Shown here piece after piece: positions 58,174 to 64,000 of a DNA stretch of 64,000 nt. This DNA is from Streptomyces acidiscabies. Lineage in GTDB: Bacteria; Actinomycetota; Actinomycetes; Streptomycetales; Streptomycetaceae. The notes beneath the pieces are model-generated. The model saw only the letters and a program-made list of their open reading frames with translations. It did no database searches and was not told where the DNA came from. The stretch is taken from contig NZ_JAGJBY010000002.1 in assembly GCF_020010905.1 (NCBI RefSeq), forward strand, positions 3,968,001 through 4,032,000. Reading direction: 5' to 3'. The stretch's first letter is position 1. Each line of letters starts with the position of its first letter. The position numbers and the translations under genes were made by a program.

Positions 58174-58725
58174 GTGAACCTCGACCACGTCTTCGTCTGC
58201 GGTGACCCGGCGCTGGACTTCGCCGCCACCCTCCGGGCCCGCCGCTCCACCCGCTTCGAGATGTTCGCGGACCCCGACCGGCTCACCGCCTGGTACGTCG
58301 AGTCCGGCATCGTCGACGCGGTCTCCCCGGCGCGGGACAGTGACGTCGAGGAGGCGAAGGCCGTCCGGGAGGCGATCTACCGGCTGGTGACCACGCGCCG
58401 GCTGGGGGAGGCGTACGACGGGGCGGCGCTGACGGTCGTCAACAACGCGGCGCGCAAGCCGCCGGCCGTACCGCAGCTCACCCCGTCGGGTCGCTGGACG
58501 CAGGCGACGCCGCAGGAGGCGCTGTCGTCGGTCGCGCGGCGGGCCGTCGAACTGCTCAGCGGCCCCGACGTACCGCTCCTCAAGGAGTGCGGGAACCCGG
58601 AGTGCACCCGCACGTACATCGACCGGTCGCGGGGGACGCGGCGGCAGTGGTGCGGGATGGAGTCGTGCGGGAATAAGATCAAGGCGGCGGCGTACCGGGC
58701 GCGGAAGAAGACGGTGCCTGCGTAG
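58174..58725 (+). CDS. ABATE/CGNR zinc-finger regulator
   Basis: 183 residues from a GTG immediately after the operator. The N-terminal ABATE ligand-sensing domain (about 1-125, FVCGDPALDFAATLRARRSTRFEMF) is followed by the CGNR zinc finger: CGNPECTRTYIDRSR, then WCGMESCGNKIKAAAYRARKK, with four Cys. These are actinobacterial transcription factors of stress-type regulons. Three related sites around it suggest it controls itself and the hydrolase/small-protein genes. Confidence 0.87.
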   Translation: MNLDHVFVCGDPALDFAATLRARRSTRFEMFADPDRLTAWYVESGIVDAVSPARDSDVEEAKAVREAIYRLVTTRRLGEAYDGAALTVVNNAARKPPAVPQLTPSGRWTQATPQEALSSVARRAVELLSGPDVPLLKECGNPECTRTYIDRSRGTRRQWCGMESCGNKIKAAAYRARKKTVPA

Positions 58726-58729
58726 GTGT

Positions 58730-59353
58730 CTAGGAAGGGTTCCGCGCCGGGGAGTTGGGGCTCGCCGCGCGCAGGTGGTCGATGCCGGTGTCCAGCGCCG
58801 CCTTGAGGTGGACCGAGTCACCCGTCGACATCATGATCATCACCCCGCCCTGGATCCCGGCGAGCAGCGACGCGGACGTCCGCTCCACGTCCAGCGCCGG
58901 TGACACCAGGCCCGCCGCCTGCAACTCCCGTACCCCCTGGGCGAGATGCTCCTGCCACCGCCGCATCAGCTCCACGACGACCGCCCGCGCGCCCGGCCGG
59001 TCCCGGCCCACCTGGAGGAACAGCGCGCCCAACGGGCAGTGGTCGCCGAGGCGTTCGTACCGCTCCACCACCACGTCCCGCAACTGCGCCCACGCCTCCC
59101 ACGAGTTGAGCCGGCCGAGGAACGGCTGTTGGTCCTCCAGTACCTGTTCCGCCTCGAACCGGGCCACCGCCAGGAGCAGTTCGTCCTTCCCGTCGGGGAA
59201 GTAGTGGAAGAGCTGGCTCTTGCTGGTTCCCGTACGGCCCCGGATGTCGTCCAGCGTCGCGTGGGCGACGCCCAGTTCGCGCAGCACCTCCGTCGCCCCG
59301 GCGACGATCCGCTTCCTCGTCGCGCGGCCCTTCTCCGTCAGCGTGTCCGTCAT
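58730..59353 (-). CDS. TetR-family regulator
   Basis: 207 residues from ATG 59353. The helix-turn-helix is ATLDDIRGRTGTSKSQLFHYFPDGKDELL (about 27-60), and the C-terminus is of the TetR_C_7/YxaF-like kind (DHCPLGALFLQVGRD). It is divergent from the SDR gene, with the operator at 59376-59391 between them, so it probably represses the SDR. Confidence 0.86.
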   Translation of the reverse strand: MTDTLTEKGRATRKRIVAGATEVLRELGVAHATLDDIRGRTGTSKSQLFHYFPDGKDELLLAVARFEAEQVLEDQQPFLGRLNSWEAWAQLRDVVVERYERLGDHCPLGALFLQVGRDRPGARAVVVELMRRWQEHLAQGVRELQAAGLVSPALDVERTSASLLAGIQGGVMIMMSTGDSVHLKAALDTGIDHLRAASPNSPARNPS

Positions 59354-59375
59354 GCCTCCCGAGCCTAGGACCGAC

Positions 59376-59391
59376 TGGACTTGCCGGTCCA
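59376..59391. promoter_or_regulatory. TetR operator TGGAC...GTCCA
   Basis: TGGACTTGCCGGTCCA is an imperfect palindrome (outer five pairs perfect) in the 97-base gap between the TetR and SDR genes. Confidence 0.65.
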
Positions 59392-59450
59392 TTTTCTGCG
59401 GAGCATCGTCGGGGTCGACCACTCCACGGCGTGTGTAGGGAGAGCGAGCC

Positions 59451-60224
59451 ATGACCGACCGACTGCGCGACAAGACCGCCCTCGTCACTGGTTCGACCAG
59501 TAACATCGGCCGGGCCGTCGCCGAGGCGTTCGCCGCGGAGGGTGCCCATGTCGTCGTTTCGGGGCGTGACCGGGAACGCGGCGAACAGGTCGTCGACCGG
59601 ATCCGTACGGCCGGTGGTCGCGCCGACTTCCTAGCGGCCGACCTCGACGGCAGCCCTTCCGCTTCGTGGGACCTCGCGGAACGCGCCCGCGCGGCGCTGG
59701 GCGGGCGGATCGACATCCTCGTCAACAACGCGGGCATCTACCCGGCGTCCCCCACCCTCGACACCGACGAGGAGACGTTCGACCGGCTGTTCGGCGTCAA
59801 CGTCAAAGCGCCCTTCTACCTCACGGCCGCCGTCGTCCCCGCGATGACCGAAGCGGGCGGCGGCGCGATCGTCAACCTCGGCTCCTGGGTCGCCCGCCTC
59901 GGCATCTCCGGCGGGACCGTGTACAGCGCGACGAAGGGCGCGATGGAGACGCTGACCCGGGCGTGGGCGGCGGAGTTCGGGGCGCGGGGGGTCCGGGTCA
60001 ACGCGGTCTCGCCGGGCGTGATCCTGCCGCCGACACCCGAGGGGGCCGAGCCGCACCCGGGCGAGATCATGATGAACGGGACGCCGGCGGGGGCGGTCGG
60101 GACGCCGGATGCTGTCGCGCAGGCGGTGGTGTGGCTGGCCAGTGACGAGGCGGGGTTCGTGCACGGGACGGTGGTCGATGTGGATGGCGGGCGGACGGGG
60201 GTTGCGGTGATTGCGGGGAGGTGA
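59451..60224 (+). CDS. SDR-family oxidoreductase
   Basis: 257 residues. The cofactor motif is TGSTSNIGRAVA, the NNAG motif ILVNNAGIYP, and the catalytic triad is Ser in NLGSWVARLG with Tyr-x3-Lys in YSATKGAME. It is a classical SDR; the Arg in SGRDRERG suggests NADP(H). Substrate unknown, likely an alcohol/ketone or quinone under control of the divergent TetR. Confidence 0.88.
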   Translation: MTDRLRDKTALVTGSTSNIGRAVAEAFAAEGAHVVVSGRDRERGEQVVDRIRTAGGRADFLAADLDGSPSASWDLAERARAALGGRIDILVNNAGIYPASPTLDTDEETFDRLFGVNVKAPFYLTAAVVPAMTEAGGGAIVNLGSWVARLGISGGTVYSATKGAMETLTRAWAAEFGARGVRVNAVSPGVILPPTPEGAEPHPGEIMMNGTPAGAVGTPDAVAQAVVWLASDEAGFVHGTVVDVDGGRTGVAVIAGR

Positions 60225-60326
60225 GGGGGATGGCGGCGGGCCCCGGGGTGAGTGGGCGAGCCTCGACGCCGCCCGCCGCCGTGGTGAGGGCGCTGCTGGT
60301 GTTCGCGCTATCCGCAGGCAACGCCG

Positions 60327-61106
60327 TCAGTGACCCGTGCCGAACAGGGAGCGGTTCGCGATGTCGATGAGGAAAGGGCCTGCGTACGAGGGGTGGCGGT
60401 CGACGATCGCCTTCTTGTACGCCTCGCCGTCCGTGCCGAGGAGTTCGCGCGCGTCGGTCAGGTAGCCGCGTACCCGGTCGTAGATTTCAGGGCCGGTGGG
60501 CAGGCCGTGGCCGGGGAGGATCGTGTCGTACGCGGGGTCGGCGGCGAGCGTGGCCAGCGTGCGTTCCCAGCCGGGGATGTCGTTGTTGCCGAGGTAGAGG
60601 TGGACGTCGTGGTAGATGACGTCCTGGGCGATCAGGACGCGCTGCTCGGGGAGCTTGACGACGATCTCGTCCTCGGCCTCGCCGCCGGTCAGCGCCTCGA
60701 AGACGAACCGGACACCGTCGATGACCTCGGTGCCGGGCACGAGGTCGACGGTGGGCGTGAAGGTGGCGGCGGGGATGGTCTCGCCCGTGGGCAGCACACT
60801 GTCGCCGCGCGCGATGATCTGCTCGCGGACCTGGGGCAGCGCGTGGACGGGTACGCCGAAACGGGCCGCGCCGTTGTAGTGGTCGGGGTGTGCGTGCGTG
60901 ACGATCAGGCGGTCCAGCGGCTTGCCGAGGCCCTTCGCGTAGGCGACGGCCTCGTCCGCGTGGGCCGGGAGCAGTTGGGCGTCCACGGCGATGATTCGCG
61001 CCGGGGTCTCGATGAACTGGGTGGTGGCGTGGAAGGTGTCCGCCGGTGACATGTAGCTGTGGATACGGACGGGGCCTCTGTCGAGGACGGTAACGGTGCC
61101 GTTCAT
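60327..61106 (-). CDS. MBL-fold metallo-hydrolase
   Basis: 259 residues from ATG 61106. The metal motif THAHPDHYNGA is complete, and further ligands lie in IAQDVIYHDVHLYLG and ILPGHGLPTG. A metallo-beta-lactamase-fold hydrolase of the quorum-quenching/SoxH-like kind; substrate unknown. Divergent from the AraC gene at 61210, its likely regulator. Confidence 0.86.
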   Translation of the reverse strand: MNGTVTVLDRGPVRIHSYMSPADTFHATTQFIETPARIIAVDAQLLPAHADEAVAYAKGLGKPLDRLIVTHAHPDHYNGAARFGVPVHALPQVREQIIARGDSVLPTGETIPAATFTPTVDLVPGTEVIDGVRFVFEALTGGEAEDEIVVKLPEQRVLIAQDVIYHDVHLYLGNNDIPGWERTLATLAADPAYDTILPGHGLPTGPEIYDRVRGYLTDARELLGTDGEAYKKAIVDRHPSYAGPFLIDIANRSLFGTGH

Positions 61107-61209
61107 GGGAGCTCCAGATGGTGAAAGCGGTCTTCTTGCCTCACACTCTCGCCGCAAGGGCCCAGGCCGGGCGAGATGAGCCGGAGACTTCGGATGGTAG
61201 AACAAGGAC

Positions 61210-62088
61210 ATGATGCTTCCCGCAGGCGACGCGATCCCACGGCTGGGCTTCAACCCGCCCGACCCACGGGTCCCCGGCTTCGAGATCATCGGCCTCGCCG
61301 ACCTGCACCACCGGCTGCGGCACGGGGTCCATCGCGTCGACTTCCACACCCTCACGCTGGTCACCGGCGGCAGCGGGGAACACACGGTCGACTTCGTGAC
61401 GTACCCCTGCCGCCCCGGCACCCTGCTCCGGGTCCGCCCCGGCCAGGTCCAGCGCTACACCCTGCCGGGTACGGCCGACGGCCTCCACGTCCTGTTCGCA
61501 CCGGCCTTCCCGCCCCCGTTCACCGGCGCCGGCCGACTCCTCGACGAGGGGGACGAGCCGGTGTGCAGACAACTGGGGGCGAGCCCTGAATACGCCGTAC
61601 TCGCCACGCTTCTGGGGCAGTTGAGGGCGGAGTACGAGCGGACGGGGGCGGTGGGGGACTCGTACGGCCGGACTCCCTCCGTCGAGATCCTCCGGCATCT
61701 CCTCGCCACCGTCCTCCTCCAGGTCGACCGGCTGCCTCGGCCCGACGGCGGTGATCCGTACGCGGGCGGTGAGGTCTACGCCCGTTTCCGTGCCGAGCTG
61801 GAACGCTCCTACGCGACCACCCGACGCGCCGCCGACTACGCGCACCGCCTCGGCTACACGGTCAAGACCCTCACCCGCGCCTGCACCGCCGCGACGGGCC
61901 GCCCCGTCAAACACGTCATCGACGCCCGCGTCGCCCTGGAGGCGCAACGCCTCCTCGCCCACACGGACGAACCCGCGGCGACCATCGCCCGCCGCCTCGG
62001 CTTCCCCGAACCCACCAACTTCGGCAAGTTCTTCACGCGGCACACGGGGCTCACACCGGGGGCGTTCCGGGAGACACACCGCGCTTGA
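61210..62088 (+). CDS. AraC-family regulator
   Basis: 292 residues. The N-terminal cupin (about 20-100, LTLVTGGSGEHTVDFVTYPCRPGTLLRVRPGQVQRY) is followed by the C-terminal double HTH (YAHRLGYTVKTLTRACTAATGRPVKHVIDARVALEAQRLLAHTDEPAATIARRLGFPEPTNFGKFFTRHTGLTPGAFR). Divergent from the MBL gene, which it probably activates. Confidence 0.87.
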   Translation: MMLPAGDAIPRLGFNPPDPRVPGFEIIGLADLHHRLRHGVHRVDFHTLTLVTGGSGEHTVDFVTYPCRPGTLLRVRPGQVQRYTLPGTADGLHVLFAPAFPPPFTGAGRLLDEGDEPVCRQLGASPEYAVLATLLGQLRAEYERTGAVGDSYGRTPSVEILRHLLATVLLQVDRLPRPDGGDPYAGGEVYARFRAELERSYATTRRAADYAHRLGYTVKTLTRACTAATGRPVKHVIDARVALEAQRLLAHTDEPAATIARRLGFPEPTNFGKFFTRHTGLTPGAFRETHRA

Positions 62089-62093
62089 CCGGG

Positions 62094-62671
62094 CGGGCGG
62101 CATTTCGCGGCAACCCGGTCCGCCGGGGAGAAGGCCGTCCCGCAGTCGGTGCAGGTGGCGCCACCGAAGAGGTACGTCAGCCTGCGGGCGACCTCCTCCT
62201 GTCCGTCGGCGAGAGCCCGGTCCCGTAGGCGTGCGTCGACGTTCCGGCGGGAGCAGTCGTCGCTGGACGCGAACAAGCTGACGCCGAGCCAGGGGCAGTC
62301 GACCTCGAACTTGCCCTCGGTCAGGTTGTGTTCGTCCCAGACCCCGACGCCCTCGAAGGCTAGGTACATCTGGAGGAGGCCGACGTACTCGGTGAGGTCC
62401 AGCGGGTGGTGAGGCGGGACAGTTCCGCGAGCGTGAATGTGTGGTCCTCGGACGCGGCGACGGCCTCGGGCATCCTCCGCGCGGACGACACGATCGGGCC
62501 TGCCGCGTACAGGATCCAGTGCCGTTGCGACGGGGCCCGGTCTGCCGCGAGCCGGGGGAGGGCCTCGACGCTTTCCGGGAACGTCGTGTCGAGGCCCGGG
62601 CGTTCCGGCCGGACGGTTTGCGGGTCGGCCTCGAAGCGGGCCAGGAGAGCTGCGGTGTCCTCGGGGGTCAT
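62094..62671 (-). pseudogene. frameshifted conserved gene
   Basis: The frame starting at ATG 62671 (MTPEDTAALLARFEADPQ ... EDHTFTLAELSRLT) continues, after a frame change near 62405 in CCTCACCACCC, as HPLDLTEYVGLLQMYLAFEGVGVWDEHNLTEGKFEVDCPWLG and a Cys-pair ending (TCTDCGTAF). The continuation has no stop before it runs antisense into the AraC gene, so the 3' end is also damaged or undefined. Its start overlaps the GNAT stop by 4 bases, showing it was once translated in the same operon. I do not recognise the family. Confidence 0.55.
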
Positions 62672-63351
62672 GGCGTGCGGAAGCCCTGGAACGTCACCCT
62701 CTTGCGGGTGACGAAACCCAGGCGTTCGTACAGGGCTCGGGCCGCCGCGTTCGTCTCCGCCACGTGCAGGAACGGGCGTTCACCGCGCGCGAGGATGCGG
62801 GCGGACAGCGCGTCGACCAGGCGCGCGGCGTGGCCCCGGCCACGGGATGCGGGGTCCGTGCAGACCGCGCTGATCTCGGTCCAGCCCGGCGGGCGGAGGC
62901 GTTCGCCCGCCATCGCGACGAGCCTGCCGTCGGCTCGGACACCGAGGTACGTGCCGAGTTCGACCGTGCGCTTCCAGAACGGCCCCGGGCGGGTCCGCTC
63001 GACGAGGTCGAGCATCTCGGGTACGTCGTCGGCGCCCAACTCCACGATTCCCGCTGCCTGTTCGGGCTGCCTCTCCCCGCCCCACACCAACTGGCGTCCT
63101 TCGAGAACGAACACCGGCTCCCACCCGCCCGGCGGAACCGCCGGAGAACTGAACATGTCCGCGAACCCGTCCGGCCCGAGGAGCTCCGCGAGATCGTCCC
63201 AGTCTGCGGCGTCCGGCGCGACGGGCACGGCCGAGAACGTCGCCACGTCCGCCACATAAGTGACCGCCCCACCGACCCGGCGCGCAAGATGCGCGTGCCG
63301 CCCGCGCAACGATTCCCCCACAGGGTCGTCGAGCACCCCACCGTTCTCCAT
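62668..63351 (-). CDS. GNAT acetyltransferase
   Basis: 227 residues from MENGGVLDDP, with GGAGGGTG just upstream of the ATG at 63351. The C-terminal GNAT domain (FR47-like) has ISAVCTDPASRGRGHAARLVDALSARILARG as the acetyl-CoA loop and ETNAAARALYERLGFVTRKRVTF at the end. The N-terminal 110 residues are a degenerate first domain. Substrate unknown. The 4-base overlap with the frameshifted gene implies a two-gene operon. Confidence 0.82.
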   Translation of the reverse strand: MENGGVLDDPVGESLRGRHAHLARRVGGAVTYVADVATFSAVPVAPDAADWDDLAELLGPDGFADMFSSPAVPPGGWEPVFVLEGRQLVWGGERQPEQAAGIVELGADDVPEMLDLVERTRPGPFWKRTVELGTYLGVRADGRLVAMAGERLRPPGWTEISAVCTDPASRGRGHAARLVDALSARILARGERPFLHVAETNAAARALYERLGFVTRKRVTFQGFRTP

Positions 63352-63540
63352 CACCCTCCGCCTTTCGGACCGTGCGTACCGGAATCGTCCGGCGATCATC
63401 GTACGTACCGCCTGGAGCACGGGATTCGCTTGCCCAGGAGTGACGACGGCCATGACCAGTGAGGTGGGTTCGCCGGGGTGGTACGAGGCGAGGCGGAGGA
63501 TGCTGGCGGGCGTGGCGGGGTGGCGATGGCGAGCGGCCGG

Positions 63541-63960
63541 GCGTACTTCCCGGAGCGGTACGTGGTCAGGCGGGGGTGTTGGCGATGCCGAGCGGTGCGG
63601 TGCGCTCGGTGGGGTGGGGCGAGGTGGCGTCGGTTGTGAGGGGCGGCAGGGTGGTGACGGCGAGCGGTGCGGCGCGCTTGGCGGGGGGCGAGGCGGCGTG
63701 GGGTACGAGGTCCGGTGGGCTGGCGAGGGTGAGCGGCTGGGTGTACTTCCCGGAGCGGTACGCGGTCAGGTGGGGGGCGTTGGCGATGCCGAGCGGCGCG
63801 GCGTGCTTGGCGGGGGGCGAGGCGGCGTGGGGTACGAGGTCCGGTGGGCTGGCGAGGGTGAGCGGCTGGGTGTACTTCCCGGAGCGGTACGCGGTCAGGT
63901 GGGGGCGTTGGCGATGCCGAGCGGCGCGGCGTGCTTGGCGGGGCGGGCGAGGTGTTGCGG
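63541..63960 (-). repeat. 129-bp tandem repeats, degenerate repeat-protein region
   Basis: The segment starting GTGTACTTCCCGGAGCGG at 63741 recurs exactly 129 bases later at 63870, with a diverged partial copy from 63541. On the minus strand the unit encodes 43 residues (LTAYRSGKYTQPLTLASPPD, then LVPHAASPPAKHAAPLGIANAPH), so it is or was coding. A single-base difference in a G-run near 63900 puts a stop in the natural frame. The tract continues toward the window edge; no start codon is visible inside the window. Confidence 0.7.
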
Positions 63961-64000
63961 GTTACGAGGGACAGCGGGCTGGCGATGGCGATTGGTGCGG

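Noticed and set aside
1..64000. CRISPR array, integrase, prophage or plasmid functions
   Set aside because: No regularly spaced repeats with unique spacers and no integrase, portal, terminase or replication genes were seen.

Overview
The window is actinobacterial chromosome, almost certainly Streptomyces. Evidence: very high GC with GC-rich third codon positions, frequent GTG starts and ATGA/GTGA 4-base overlaps, many TetR/MarR/IclR/AraC regulators paired with oxidoreductases, Tat and lipoprotein exports, and rare TTA (bldA-type) codons in just two genes I could spot. There is no rRNA operon, CRISPR array or intact insertion sequence. The layout is that of accessory or chromosome-arm DNA: short regulator/enzyme modules with clear palindromic operators between divergent genes.

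Region by region: 0.6-2.4 kb, a TTA-containing XRE/sigma-like regulator with a co-translated partner; 2.5-4.7 kb, questin-oxidase-like protein, a small secreted protein and a frameshifted gene; 4.6-12 kb, three divergent TetR modules (epoxide hydrolase; FAD monooxygenase plus SGNH hydrolase; covalent-FAD oxidase), each with a perfect or near-perfect operator; 12-14 kb, a membrane protein and lipoprotein pair; 14-16 kb, GH1 glycosidase and thioesterase; 16-19.4 kb, a TetR regulon (alcohol dehydrogenase, two tautomerase-like proteins) marked by four copies of one palindrome; 19.5-24.3 kb, GNAT and a MarR module (two SnoaL-like genes, MBL hydrolase) plus an orphan solute-binding protein; 24.6-28.1 kb, small exported proteins, an acyl-CoA-dehydrogenase-like flavoenzyme and a Fic protein.

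28.1-35.3 kb is an eight-gene catabolic operon under an IclR regulator: polar amino-acid ABC transporter, KDG-type kinase, RidA, a D-serine-dehydratase-like PLP enzyme and KDPG aldolase. I infer uptake of a 2-amino sugar acid such as D-glucosaminate, deamination to 2-keto-3-deoxygluconate, phosphorylation and cleavage to pyruvate and glyceraldehyde-3-phosphate. 35.4-46.9 kb holds a chitin-deacetylase-like enzyme, regulators, pirin, a D-2-hydroxyacid dehydrogenase, an L,D-transpeptidase, a methyltransferase, a phospholipase-C-like phosphoesterase, the EfeO/EfeB iron-uptake pair (no EfeU) and a DUF4239 membrane protein.

The most unusual locus is 47.1-50.7 kb. A TTA-containing ABC exporter with an N-terminal HMA-like domain converges on a minus-strand unit: a conserved protein of unknown function followed by two elements that read as circularly permuted tRNA genes, in which the T-arm/acceptor 3' half precedes the acceptor 5' half/D-arm and the anticodon loop is split. 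In the first element acceptor (7/7), anticodon (5/5) and T stems all pair and CCA is encoded. I know of no established permuted tRNA of this kind in Streptomyces.

50.8-64 kb holds a CAP protein, a HIT protein, a compact putative biosynthetic unit (PLP decarboxylase, sulfotransferase, P450) with a divergent FAD monooxygenase, a CGNR regulator module with repeated GTCACCGGTT palindromes, TetR/SDR, MBL and AraC genes, a second frameshifted gene, a GNAT protein, and a 129-bp tandem-repeat tract at the right edge.
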